Assembly: GCA_964371655.1 (NCBI GenBank)
Contig: CAYJOD010000134.1
Span: 1 to 13,642 of the forward strand
Direction of reading: 5' to 3'
DNA: 13,642 nucleotides
Origin: CAZGSN01 sp964371655
GTDB lineage: Bacteria; Desulfobacterota; Binatia; HRBIN30
The translations under genes and the position numbers were made by a program. Below are positions 1 through 7,366 of the stretch, one piece after another (the stretch's first letter is position 1; each line of letters opens with the position of its first letter). The notes below the pieces were generated by a model. The model was not told the DNA's origin, did no database searches, and saw nothing but the letters and a program-made list of their open reading frames with translations.

Positions 1-132
1 GTGCTGGGGTTCGCGGGTTCGCGGGTTCACGGGTTCCGATCTCGTGGCTACCCGACGGGTTCAACGCCGTAGGGTTCCTAAACCCCCGCACTCCCGAACC
101 CCAGCACCCCCGCACCCCCGCACCCGTGAACC
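1..132. repeat. Octamer tandem repeats in inverted arrangement downstream of ntrC
   Basis: This non-coding stretch lies beyond the 3' end of ntrC. Four octamers of the form GGGTTCGC/GGGTTCAC occupy 7-38. Six octamers of the complementary type (CCCCCGCA, CTCCCGAA, CCCCAGCA, CCCCCGCA twice, CCCGTGAA) occupy 83-130 in perfect 8-nt register and end against the ntrC stop codon at 133-135. GTGCTGGGGTTCG at 1-13 is exactly complementary to CGAACCCCAGCAC at 95-107, so the transcript could fold into a long hairpin. There is no U-tract, so an intrinsic terminator is not shown. It may serve as an mRNA 3' end structure or simply be a repeat. No gene is seen here. Confidence 0.75.
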
Positions 133-1584
133 CTACTCCTCCCCCTTCCGCCTCACATCGATGCGCAAGTCGGAGATCTTCTTGTGCAGGGTGTTGCGGT
201 TGATGCCGAGGATGGCCGCGGCGCGCAATTGGTTGCCGTTGGTTCGTTCGAGGGTCATCTCGATCAACGGGCGTTCGATGCGTTGCAGGATGAGATTGTA
301 GAGATCCGTGGGCTCGACGTCGCCGACCTGGCGGAAGTACTCGCGCAGCTTCACCCGCAGGACCTCTTCGAGCGACAGGTCGTCGTAGACGGTGACGTTG
401 GTGTCGCGGTGCACGAGGGCGAGGTCGTGCGGCATGAGGGTCGGGCCCGGCGCCATCACCGCGGCGCGGACCAGAGTGTTCTCGAGCTCGCGAACATTGC
501 CAGGCCACGAATGACGGCTCAGCATCTGCATGGCGTCGTTGGAGACCCCTTCGACGTGGGTTCCCATCTCGCGGTTGATCTTGTCGAGGAAGTAGGCGAT
601 CAGCTCGGGAATGTCGCCGCTGCGCTGGCGCAGCGGTGGCACCTGAATCGGCACCACGCGCAGTCGAAAGTACAGATCCTCGCGAAATTTTCCTTGCTCG
701 ACCGCACGTTCGAGATCCTGGTTGGTGGCGGCGATCAGGCGGACATCTATCTTGACGAGCTCGCGCCCGCCGACTCGGGTGAGCTCCTTCTCCTGGACGA
801 CGCGTAAGAGCTTGGCCTGCAGCTCCAGGGGCATGTCGCCGATCTCGTCCAAGAACAGAGTGCCGCCATGCGCCACCTCGAAGACGCCCGGCCGTTGCTC
901 GGTGGCGCCCGTGAACGAGCCGCGCTCGTGGCCGAAGAGCTCGCTCTCCAACAGCTCACGCGGCACGGCGGAGCAGTTGAGGGCGGTGAACGCGCCGCTC
1001 CAGCGCGTCGAGTACGAGTGGATGGCGCGGGCGATCAGCTCCTTGCCGGTGCCGCTCTCGCCTTGGATGAGTACCGTCGCATCGGTGGGCGCGACGCGGC
1101 CGATGGTCTTGAAGATCTCCTGCATCGCCGGCGCCTTGCCGACGATCTCGACGCCGAGCTCGAAGCGCTTGCGTGTCTCCTTTTCGAGGCGCATCAGATC
1201 CTGCGCCTGCCGTTGCATGTCGAGGATGCGGCGGACGAGGACGTGCACTTCCTCGATGTCGAAGGGCTTGGTGATGTAATCGTAGGCGCCGCGCTTCATC
1301 GCCTCGATGGCGTTGGCCATCGTATTTTGCGCCGTGATGATGATGATCGGCGTGGCGACCTTGGCATCGCGCGCCTGCGAGAGCAGCGACAGGCCGTCGA
1401 GGTCGGGCATGCGGATGTCGACGAAGGCGAGATCGTAGTGACGTTCGAGCAGCTGTTCGAGCGCAGTCTTGCCCGTCTCTGCCTGCTCGACGCCGTAGCC
1501 TTCGCCGCTCAGGGCGGTGGCGAGAACCCAGCGGATCGACTCTTCGTCGTCCGCGACCAGAATTCTGACATTTGGCTCACTCAT
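133..1584 (-). CDS. ntrC: NtrC-family sigma54-dependent response regulator
   Basis: This 483-residue bacterial enhancer-binding protein has the three expected domains. The receiver domain covers about 5-120, with acidic pocket D12-D13, phosphoacceptor D56 in FVDIRMPDLDG and the conserved lysine K106 in ITKP. The AAA+ sigma54-interaction domain covers about 146-375, with Walker A GESGTGKE at 175-182, the sigma54-contact loop as GSFTGA at 222-227 (usual form GAFTGA) and Walker B TLFLDEIGD at 242-250. The C-terminal Fis-type helix-turn-helix is at about 452-472 (NQLRAAAILGINRNTLHKKI). Phosphorylation by its partner kinase should drive oligomerisation and ATP-dependent opening of sigma54-RNA polymerase promoters, classically for nitrogen assimilation genes. 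The ATG overlaps the ntrB stop as ATGA, so translation is coupled. The C-terminal domain and the NtrB-type partner favour NtrC over the related AtoC/ZraR group, but the regulon is inferred. Confidence 0.9.
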   Translation of the reverse strand: MSEPNVRILVADDEESIRWVLATALSGEGYGVEQAETGKTALEQLLERHYDLAFVDIRMPDLDGLSLLSQARDAKVATPIIIITAQNTMANAIEAMKRGAYDYITKPFDIEEVHVLVRRILDMQRQAQDLMRLEKETRKRFELGVEIVGKAPAMQEIFKTIGRVAPTDATVLIQGESGTGKELIARAIHSYSTRWSGAFTALNCSAVPRELLESELFGHERGSFTGATEQRPGVFEVAHGGTLFLDEIGDMPLELQAKLLRVVQEKELTRVGGRELVKIDVRLIAATNQDLERAVEQGKFREDLYFRLRVVPIQVPPLRQRSGDIPELIAYFLDKINREMGTHVEGVSNDAMQMLSRHSWPGNVRELENTLVRAAVMAPGPTLMPHDLALVHRDTNVTVYDDLSLEEVLRVKLREYFRQVGDVEPTDLYNLILQRIERPLIEMTLERTNGNQLRAAAILGINRNTLHKKISDLRIDVRRKGEE

Positions 1585-2708
1585 GCTTTCACCAACGGCA
1601 AGTTGACGCTGATCACGGCACCGCCTTGGCTGCGGTTGCGGGCGCGGATGGCGCCGCCGTGAGCGATGATCACGCGCTCGCAGAGCGCAAGGCCGAGGCC
1701 GCTGCCCTTTGATTTGGTTGTATAGAACGGCTCGAAGACGCGCTCGACGGCATCGGCGGCAAAGCCCGGTCCGCTGTCCATCACTTCGACACGCAGGAAC
1801 TGAGCTGCAGCGTTGGCGCTGCGCAGGATGTGGTAGTCGGTCTCCATGCGCGTGCGTACGACGAGAGAGCCGCCGCTCGGCATCATCTCATACGCGTTCT
1901 TGATCAAGTTCAGAAACACGTGCGTGAGCTGATCCTCGTCGCCGCGAATCTCGGGCAGGCTCGGATCATACTGCCGGGCGACGACGACGTGGCGCGTGCT
2001 CAGCTCGGTGGCCACCAGCGCCAGGGCTTCGTCGATGAGCTTGTGAATATTGAGCGCCCGCATCTCGCGCGGCGCCGGATCCCCGAGGATCAGCAGCTGC
2101 TCGACGAGTCGGCTGAGGCGATCGATCTCGCGAATCATGACGCCGGTATACTCGGTGACGTCGGGTTGGGCGGCGTAGCGTTTCGCCAGCAACTGCGCGG
2201 CACCGCGAATGCCGCCCAACGGGTTGCGCACCTCATGGGCCATGCCAGCGACCAGGCCACCGAGCCTGGCCAAGGTGTCGTTGCGTCGGACTTGATCCTC
2301 CAGCGTCTTTTGATGGCTGAGATCGTGAAGGATGGTCACCACGCCTTCGATCTCGCCGTGCGGGCCCCACACCGGCGAGCAGCTGATGCGCAGAGGTCGG
2401 TCGCGATCGCCGACACGAACGAGCTCTTCGCCGCACGATTCGCTCTGGCCGAGCCGGCGCGTGCGACGCACCATGTCGGCGATCAAGGTGGCATCGGAGA
2501 AGATCTCGTTGCACGGACGGTGCAGCACCGCGGCATCGGATACCTGTGCGAGCTGCTCGGCGGCATGATTGAGGAACGCGACGCGGTCATCGCGATCGGT
2601 GAGGACGACGGCGTCGCCCAAGCTTCCGAGCACGTGTTCGAGCTGCCCGTGAGCCGGCGCGATCGAGCTCGCGCGCCGCGGCGGGCGATGGCGTTGAGTC
2701 GCTTCCAT
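1581..2708 (-). CDS. ntrB: NtrB-type sensor histidine kinase
   Basis: This 375-residue protein has no transmembrane segment, so it is a cytoplasmic kinase like NtrB (GlnL), which is usually about 350 residues. A PAS domain covers about 22-135. The phosphoacceptor H-box is AGMAHEVRNPLGGIRGAAQL with H158; the NPLGGIRGAAQL string is a hallmark of NtrB. The HATPase region shows the N-box NLIKNAYE (267-274), G1 box DSGPGF (311-316), F-box FEPFYTTK (325-332) and G2 box GSGLGLA (335-341). It should autophosphorylate and pass phosphate to the overlapping ntrC product, under PII protein control in the classical system. No glnK or glnB gene is in the window. The start is the only ATG upstream of the PAS domain and has only a weak Shine-Dalgarno match. 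A promoter ending just upstream suggests a very short leader. Confidence 0.9.
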   Translation of the reverse strand: MEATQRHRPPRRASSIAPAHGQLEHVLGSLGDAVVLTDRDDRVAFLNHAAEQLAQVSDAAVLHRPCNEIFSDATLIADMVRRTRRLGQSESCGEELVRVGDRDRPLRISCSPVWGPHGEIEGVVTILHDLSHQKTLEDQVRRNDTLARLGGLVAGMAHEVRNPLGGIRGAAQLLAKRYAAQPDVTEYTGVMIREIDRLSRLVEQLLILGDPAPREMRALNIHKLIDEALALVATELSTRHVVVARQYDPSLPEIRGDEDQLTHVFLNLIKNAYEMMPSGGSLVVRTRMETDYHILRSANAAAQFLRVEVMDSGPGFAADAVERVFEPFYTTKSKGSGLGLALCERVIIAHGGAIRARNRSQGGAVISVNLPLVKA

Positions 2709-2720
2709 CTCGGTGTGCAG

Positions 2721-2749
2721 GCGATAGCCGTCGCCGCTTATGTTGACAA
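2721..2749 (-). promoter_or_regulatory. Predicted sigma70-like promoter of ntrBC
   Basis: Read on the minus strand, a -35 TTGTCA (2749-2744) is followed after exactly 17 nt by TATCGC (2726-2721). The -35 is close to consensus, the -10 weaker. The predicted start of transcription, near 2714, is only about 6 nt from the ntrB ATG. The -35 shares its bases with the -35 of the divergent moeA promoter. The match is by eye only. Confidence 0.4.
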
Positions 2750-2772
2750 TCTTGCAGGGCCAGCGTTAGCCT
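2743..2772 (+). promoter_or_regulatory. Predicted sigma70-like promoter of moeA
   Basis: A perfect -35 TTGACA at 2743-2748 is followed after 18 nt by TAGCCT at 2767-2772 (or TTAGCC one base earlier), a weak -10. Transcription would begin near 2779, within a few nucleotides of the moeA ATG at 2782. No Shine-Dalgarno sequence precedes that ATG, which fits a leaderless or nearly leaderless mRNA. Confidence 0.45.
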
Positions 2773-2781
2773 CGCGGCCAC

Positions 2782-4014
2782 ATGATCAGTGTTCAAGAAG
2801 CATCGCGTATCATCCTCGAAGATCTTTCCGTTGTCTCCAGCGAAGTCGTCGCGCTTACCGAGGCCTGTGGCCGCGTCCTCGCCGAGGACGCGATGTCGGA
2901 GCGCGACGTGCCGCCATTCGCGAACTCGGCCATGGACGGGTACGCGGTCCGTGCCGGCGATGTCGCCGAGGCTCCGGCAACTCTGCGTGTGATCGAGGTC
3001 GTTGCCGCCGGCGATGTACCGACCCAAGTCGTCGTACCGGGGACGGCCGCGCAGATCATGACCGGTGCGGTGATGCCGGATGGGGCGGATACGGTCGTGA
3101 AGGTGGAGGACACCGAGGCAAGCGAGGCGGGCGTACGCATTCTCGCGGCGGTGACGGCGGGGGCGAACGTTCGCTATGCCGGCGAGGACCTGCGCCGTGG
3201 CGAAGTCGCGTTGGGGCGTGGGCGGCGCTTGACGCCGGCCGACATCGGGATCCTCGCTTCGATCGGCCGCGCCGTCGTGGTGGTGCGCCGGCGCCCGAGC
3301 GTTGCCATTCTATCCACGGGTGACGAGCTGGTGGAGCTCGGGCAGCCGTTGCTGCCCGGTCAGATCGTGAACAGCAACGCCTACACCTTGGCCGCGGCGG
3401 TTTTGGAAGCCGGCGGCAGCGCGCGTGTGCTCGGCATCGTGCGCGACGATGAAGAGCAGAGCCGTGCCGCGTTCGAGCAGGCGTTGACGGCGGATATCGT
3501 CCTGTCGAGCGGTGGCGTATCGATGGGGGTGTTCGACCTGGTGCGCGGCACCTTGGCGCGCCTGGGCGTCGACGAGAAATTCTGGAAGGTGGCGCAGAAG
3601 CCAGGCAGGCCACTTGCCTTTGGCAGGCGCGGTGCCACCTGCGTGTTCGGTCTGCCCGGCAATCCGGTATCGGCGCTGGTGTGCTTCTACATCTATGTGC
3701 AGCCGGCGCTGCGTAAGATGCTTGGTCTGACGGAAATTCACCTGCCGGTTGTCAGCGCAACCGTGACCGAAGATATCTCCGCCTCAAAGGGGGTCACGGA
3801 TTTCATTCGCTGCGTGATCGAGCGCGATGCGTCCGGCTACCGAGCCCGCACCACGGGTCCGCAGGGCTCAGGGGTATTGCGTTCGATGGCGCTGGGGCAG
3901 GGCTTGATCGTGGCGCAGCCGGAGGTGGTGGAGATCAAGCGCGGAAGCACGGTGTCGGTGATTCGCCTGGCGGGAGAATGGTCGGCCGCATCGCCACTGG
4001 CGGGGGTGAGTTGA
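2782..4014 (+). CDS. moeA: Molybdopterin molybdenumtransferase MoeA
   Basis: This 410-residue protein has the usual MoeA length. MoeA inserts molybdate into adenylylated molybdopterin, the last common step of molybdenum cofactor synthesis, in the cytoplasm. Visible family motifs are PPFANSAMDGYAV at 44-56 with the conserved aspartate D52, STGDEL at 178-183 at the start of the MoCF-binding domain, SGGVSMG at 243-249, KPGRPLAFG at 273-281 and FGLPGNPVS at 289-297. A C-terminal beta domain follows from about 325. The start MISVQEA is typical of the family. No other moa, mob or moe gene is present, so it stands alone, diverging from ntrBC and converging on fmdB. Its stop codon runs into a strong hairpin. 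Cofactor demand from nitrate reductase or other molybdoenzymes is a plausible reason for its place beside ntrBC, but this is inference. Confidence 0.96.
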   Translation: MISVQEASRIILEDLSVVSSEVVALTEACGRVLAEDAMSERDVPPFANSAMDGYAVRAGDVAEAPATLRVIEVVAAGDVPTQVVVPGTAAQIMTGAVMPDGADTVVKVEDTEASEAGVRILAAVTAGANVRYAGEDLRRGEVALGRGRRLTPADIGILASIGRAVVVVRRRPSVAILSTGDELVELGQPLLPGQIVNSNAYTLAAAVLEAGGSARVLGIVRDDEEQSRAAFEQALTADIVLSSGGVSMGVFDLVRGTLARLGVDEKFWKVAQKPGRPLAFGRRGATCVFGLPGNPVSALVCFYIYVQPALRKMLGLTEIHLPVVSATVTEDISASKGVTDFIRCVIERDASGYRARTTGPQGSGVLRSMALGQGLIVAQPEVVEIKRGSTVSVIRLAGEWSAASPLAGVS

Positions 4015-4057
4015 TCGGACCGATCAGTCCGATCGGTCCGATCTGTCGGATCGATTG
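4013..4057. terminator. Perfect inverted repeat built of nonamers after moeA
   Basis: GATCGGACCGATC at 4013-4025 and GATCGGTCCGATC at 4031-4043 are exact inverted copies with a 5-nt loop (AGTCC). The same stretch can be read as five 9-nt units starting GATC (GATCGGACC, GATCAGTCC, GATCGGTCC, GATCTGTCG, GATCGATTG) through 4057. The left arm begins inside the moeA TGA stop codon. It lies between the convergent genes moeA and fmdB, so it could act as a bidirectional terminator or 3'-end stabiliser, although there is no T-tract on either side. Confidence 0.6.
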
Positions 4058-4075
4058 GCAGGCTGAGCCTTCACC

Positions 4076-4417
4076 TCACAGGTCGTCATCACTATCCCCA
4101 CCACCGGTTTCGATCTCATCCACCATCTCGTCGAAGCCTTCGCCGCTGACCTCGTCGCCCATTTCCTTGCCCATCTTGCGCATCCAGCGCGCCACGCTCT
4201 TGGGATCGCTCTCGTCGATGCCCGACAAGGCGCTGGGGTCGGACATCGATTCCATCCGCGCCGCTTCCGACTTCGGCATCGCGAAGCGTGAGAGCAGCCG
4301 GTCGGCGCGCTTGCTGCCGCACTTGTCGCATTGCGGCTGCACCACCTCGGAGACGCGCAAGGTGAGTACGGTGAAGCGTTTGCGGCAGTCACGGCAGCGG
4401 TATTCGTAAATCGGCAT
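4076..4417 (-). CDS. FmdB-family zinc-ribbon regulatory-type protein
   Basis: The N-terminus MPIYEYRCRDC is diagnostic of the FmdB/CxxC_CxxC_SSSS family of small putative regulatory proteins. Two CxxC pairs (C8, C11 and C30, C33) form a predicted zinc ribbon of about 40 residues. The remaining 70 residues are polar and end in an acidic tail rich in Asp, Glu and Gly. The ATG at 4417 is chosen because the motif begins there; the open frame continues upstream to 4636, but that part is low-complexity Arg/Ser-rich sequence covering a repeat array. At 113 residues it is on the long side for the family. No Shine-Dalgarno sequence precedes the start. The exact role of the family is not known; the name comes from a gene near formamidase in Methylophilus. 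It is read in the same direction as the prkA operon upstream, separated from it by 225 bp. Confidence 0.85.
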   Translation of the reverse strand: MPIYEYRCRDCRKRFTVLTLRVSEVVQPQCDKCGSKRADRLLSRFAMPKSEAARMESMSDPSALSGIDESDPKSVARWMRKMGKEMGDEVSGEGFDEMVDEIETGGGDSDDDL

Positions 4418-4422
4418 GGTGG

Positions 4423-4477
4423 CGTATCTCGTATCGTGAATCGCGTATCGCGGGCAACAGGTATCTCGGGCAACAGG
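4423..4477. repeat. Heptamer array and 11-bp direct repeat upstream of fmdB
   Basis: On the plus strand, four 7-nt units run in register: CGTATCT (4423-4429), CGTATCG (4430-4436), TGAATCG (4437-4443) and CGTATCG (4444-4450). They are followed by an exact direct repeat CGGGCAACAGG at 4451-4461 and 4467-4477 (16-nt period). The array lies only 5 bp from the fmdB start codon and therefore makes up the 5' untranslated region, where no ribosome binding site is visible. The rest of the gap up to spoVR holds no gene that I can support. Confidence 0.65.
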
Positions 4478-4594
4478 CAAGGACAGAGCCGCGACCGTAA
4501 GGGAGCGGTGCCTTGGGTGGCCGCCCGCGACTTGTGTGGCGGATGCCAAGCTGGTGTGACATCCAAGTTTGAAGGGCGTGCTGCCGCTACGACG

Positions 4595-4621
4595 TCGCTC
4601 CCGGCGACAAAGTGGGAGCGA
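4595..4621 (-). terminator. Candidate hairpin after the spoVR stop codon
   Basis: TCGCTCCC at 4595-4602 and GGGAGCGA at 4614-4621 are exact inverted arms of 8 bp with an 11-nt loop, starting about 21 nt beyond the spoVR stop codon. The stem is GC-rich but not followed by a T-run, so it could be a weak terminator or a 3' stabilising structure between the prkA-yhbH-spoVR operon and fmdB. Confidence 0.4.
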
Positions 4622-4642
4622 GCTCCCGCACTCCAAATTCGA

Positions 4643-6076
4643 TTACTTCGAATGCTTCGAGGCGAAGCCGCGCTCGCCGAACGTCAGCAATGTCTTCTTG
4701 CCGCCGAGGCTGGTTTCGAGGACGACGTCGCGTTGCCATAGGCGGTGCACGTACGCCAGGGTTCGTTCGGCGAACTCTAGCTGCAGGTCGCGGCCGTCGT
4801 GGTCGTGGCTGAGGTAGAGGGTGTGGTTGCGGCCGAAGTCGCCATCGACGACCTTGATGACCGGTGTCGACGCCATGCCGATATTCTTGAGCAGTGTCTC
4901 TTTGACCTGCCGCCACCCGTCCTCATCCGATACCCCGCTGACCACGACGTTGTCACCGCGGGCTACGTACTCGAATAGATGCAGATCGCGCATCAGAGGC
5001 TCGCCAAGATGACGGCGCAAGAAGGAGACATCGCGATCGACGGCGCGTGTGGCGAGGAGCTGTTGCCCCGGATTCGCCGCCGGCGGTCCCATCGTCTTGA
5101 TCTCGTCTGCGGTTGGCTCCGCGTTGCGGCGCCAGATGTCTTCCCAGACACGCAGCCCGAGGTGGTAGGGGTTGAGGCCGCCGGGATGCGGGCGCACGAC
5201 CTGGTTGTGGCGCACCAGGAACTCGAGATGCATCTCTTGCGGCAACTCGAGGCTATCGAGAATGCGCTTGTGCCAGTAGGTTGCCCAGCCCTCGTTCATG
5301 ATCTTGGTCTCGATCTGGGGAATGAAGTACAGGGCTTCCTCGTGGACGATCGTGAGAACGTCCTTCTGCCATTCGCTGAGGTAGGGATTGTGGTCGCGGA
5401 TGAAGAGAAGCAAGTCCTCATCCGGAATGAGGGGCACCCGGTGCAGATCGGGTTCGCTGTGCGGTTGCCGTCGATGCAGGTGAGGGTACGGGTCGCTGCT
5501 GGGTCGTGACGCCTCGATCACGGCCGTGCGGGCTTCGTCGTGGTCGAGCTTGCGAATTGCCAGGTTGCGCCGGCACTGCAGCGACAGCGCGTGGGCCGCG
5601 TCGAGCAGGCTTTCGAGGGTGTCGATGCCGATGCTGGGGTCCTCGACGTAGCGGCGGACCCGGCTGGCGTGGGCTTTGAAGGTCGAGATGGTGAACTCGG
5701 GCCGCGTGCTCTGAAAGGTGAAGTTGTTTTTGAAGAAGTCGTTGTGCCCATACACGTGTGCGATGGTCAGGACTTGCAGGAGCAGCGAGTTGTCGCGCAT
5801 GAGATAGGCCAGCGATGGGTTCGAGTTGATGACCATCTCGTACGGCAGACCCGAGACGCCGTAGTCGTACAACGTCTTGAGCTTCTCGAACGCCTTGCCG
5901 TACGACCAGTGCGGATAGTGCGACGGCATGCCGTGGTAGGCCATGTAGCCGAGCATCTGATTGTGATCGCAGAGCTCGAACTCCTGCGGAAAGCAGTCGA
6001 GCCCGAACTCGGCGACCTTGTCGCGGATGCGCTTGTCCCATTCTTCGAGGTCGCCGATATCCCAGGGCGTCGCCAT
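4643..6076 (-). CDS. spoVR: SpoVR family protein (YcgB-like)
   Basis: This 477-residue protein matches the SpoVR/YcgB family in length (Bacillus SpoVR and E. coli YcgB are about 470-510). Conserved family strings are visible along its length: FPQEFE near 29-34, SYGKAFEKLK at 58-67, the histidine-rich HVYGHNDFFKNN at 107-118, the EGWATYWH motif at 262-269 and NPYHLG at 302-307. There is no signal peptide or membrane segment. In Bacillus the protein affects spore cortex formation, but the family is widespread in non-sporulating bacteria and its biochemical activity is not settled. The His- and Glu-rich motifs resemble metal-site residues, which is inference. It is the last gene of the prkA-yhbH-spoVR operon, starting 7 nt after the yhbH stop, with no clear Shine-Dalgarno sequence, so translation is probably coupled. 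Confidence 0.95.
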   Translation of the reverse strand: MATPWDIGDLEEWDKRIRDKVAEFGLDCFPQEFELCDHNQMLGYMAYHGMPSHYPHWSYGKAFEKLKTLYDYGVSGLPYEMVINSNPSLAYLMRDNSLLLQVLTIAHVYGHNDFFKNNFTFQSTRPEFTISTFKAHASRVRRYVEDPSIGIDTLESLLDAAHALSLQCRRNLAIRKLDHDEARTAVIEASRPSSDPYPHLHRRQPHSEPDLHRVPLIPDEDLLLFIRDHNPYLSEWQKDVLTIVHEEALYFIPQIETKIMNEGWATYWHKRILDSLELPQEMHLEFLVRHNQVVRPHPGGLNPYHLGLRVWEDIWRRNAEPTADEIKTMGPPAANPGQQLLATRAVDRDVSFLRRHLGEPLMRDLHLFEYVARGDNVVVSGVSDEDGWRQVKETLLKNIGMASTPVIKVVDGDFGRNHTLYLSHDHDGRDLQLEFAERTLAYVHRLWQRDVVLETSLGGKKTLLTFGERGFASKHSK

Positions 6077-6083
6077 GCTCGTG

Positions 6084-7268
6084 CTATTCGTCGTCGGCGC
6101 GGTCTTTGGAAAGGAAGCTCTTGAAACTGTTCCAAACGTCTTCCTTGCGCTCGATCAGTACCATTTGGAAGTTCTCGGCATCGAGGCGGCGGAAGACGTT
6201 GAGCATCGAGCTTTCGTAGTAGCGCGAGCCCAGCGGTTTGATCTCGCCGTAGCCGAACAAGTTGGAGATATCGGCGAGCTCCTTGGCACCAGCCAAGGCG
6301 GCGGCGTTGTCGGAGTCGAAGTTGTCGCCGTCGGAACAATGGAACGCGTAGACGTTCCACAGCGACGGGTGATAGCGCTCGTGCACGATCTCCAGGGCCT
6401 TCTCGTAGCCGGAGGAGATGAACGTGCCACCCGACTCGCCCTTATGAAAGAACTCCTCCTCGGTCACCTCGCGGGCTTCGGTGTGATGGGCGATGAAAAC
6501 GATCTCGACGTTGCGGTACTTGGTCCGGATGAACTGATACAGGAGGAAGAAGAAGCTGCGCGCCAAGTATTTCTTCATGGTGTCCATCGAACCCGAGGTG
6601 TCCATGATGCAGATGACGACGGCATTCGATTCCTTCTTCTGGTCGGTCACCATGTGCCGATAGGTCAAGTCGTTCTCGTGGAAAGGAAATCTCTCCTCCG
6701 ATGCACCGGGTGCAATCTCGTCGCGGCTGTGCTGGGCGGCGAGTTTGCGGCGTACCTTGGCGCGCGCGGTGCGACGCTTGTCTAGGCGAACTTGAATCCC
6801 CACTGCCCGGTAGCCCTTGCGTCGGGTCAGACGCTGGGCGTCGATGTGACGCAGCTTCTTGCGTTCGAGATCGGGCAGCTCGAGATCCTCGAACATGATC
6901 TCGATCAGCTCATCGAGAGTCACATCGGTCTCGTAGTAGTCGACTCCCGCTTTGTCGCCGGCACGCTCTGTGCCTTGTCCTTCCCTTTCGCCACGGCCGA
7001 TGACCTGTCCGGGTTGGGTGTCGTCGTCGCCTTGTCCGACCCCTGGGGCATTGTCGCCGAAGACAAAGCGATACTCCTTGATGCCGCGAATCGGCACCTT
7101 GATGACGCGCTCGCCGCTCTTGCCGATGATCGACTCTTCGGCGACGATGTCGGCGATGTTTTCGCGAATCGACTGGCGAATCTTCTGGCGATGACGCAAG
7201 CGATCGCCGGAAGCACGATCGCTGCGCTCGGAATCGGCAGGACGGAACGGGCGGAAGACGGGATCCAT
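6084..7268 (-). CDS. yhbH: YhbH/YeaH family protein (DUF444, VWA-like)
   Basis: This 394-residue member of the UPF0229/DUF444 family is close to Bacillus YhbH in length. The C-terminal half is a von Willebrand A-like fold with metal-ion-dependent adhesion site residues: DTSGS at 223-227, a conserved threonine in GGTFISS (T282) and SDGDN at 312-316. The N-terminal half has the family's basic helical start (about 21-45), a VPIRGIKEYRF segment (58-68) and a Gly/Asp/Gln-rich linker (about 71-108). Its molecular role is unknown; the constant partnership with PrkA and SpoVR points to one pathway in stress, starvation or sporulation. The ATG at 7268 is used because the MDPVF...HRQKIRQSI start fits. 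A heptamer repeat array runs up to the start codon and no ribosome binding site is visible, which is odd for an operon gene about 100 nt from its neighbour. Confidence 0.94.
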   Translation of the reverse strand: MDPVFRPFRPADSERSDRASGDRLRHRQKIRQSIRENIADIVAEESIIGKSGERVIKVPIRGIKEYRFVFGDNAPGVGQGDDDTQPGQVIGRGEREGQGTERAGDKAGVDYYETDVTLDELIEIMFEDLELPDLERKKLRHIDAQRLTRRKGYRAVGIQVRLDKRRTARAKVRRKLAAQHSRDEIAPGASEERFPFHENDLTYRHMVTDQKKESNAVVICIMDTSGSMDTMKKYLARSFFFLLYQFIRTKYRNVEIVFIAHHTEAREVTEEEFFHKGESGGTFISSGYEKALEIVHERYHPSLWNVYAFHCSDGDNFDSDNAAALAGAKELADISNLFGYGEIKPLGSRYYESSMLNVFRRLDAENFQMVLIERKEDVWNSFKSFLSKDRADDE

Positions 7269-7270
7269 GG

Positions 7271-7362
7271 GGGAAGCGTGAACTGTGAACTGTGACCTGT
7301 GAAGCGTGAAGCGTGAAGCGTGAGGAGTGCCGGCGCTTCACGCTTCACGAGGTACGCTTCAC
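7271..7362. repeat. Inverted heptamer array between prkA and yhbH
   Basis: On the plus strand, seven 7-nt units in register occupy 7278-7326 (GTGAACT twice, GTGACCT, GTGAAGC three times, GTGAGGA), with a degenerate unit GGGAAGC at 7271-7277. Complementary units GCTTCAC follow at 7335-7341, 7342-7348 and 7356-7362. GTGAAGCGTGAAGCG at 7306-7320 is exactly complementary to 7334-7348, giving a 15-bp stem with a 13-nt loop. In the operon mRNA this lies between the prkA stop (7367) and the yhbH start (7268). It could partly terminate transcription, protect the prkA 3' end or block or guide yhbH translation. Confidence 0.8.
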
Positions 7363-7366
7363 GATC

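Noticed and set aside
1..133. CRISPR array suggested by repeated units near the left edge
   Set aside because: The units are 8 nt, contiguous and imperfect, with no spacers or cas genes.
1830..3323. 497-codon plus-strand frame across ntrB and the start of moeA
   Set aside because: It is antisense to ntrB and out of frame with moeA, both of which have clear family motifs; the product is Arg/Ala/His-rich without domains.
4418..4636. N-terminal extension of the fmdB frame
   Set aside because: The added 73 residues are Arg/Ser/His-rich translation of a repeat array, while the family start MPIYEY lies exactly at 4417.
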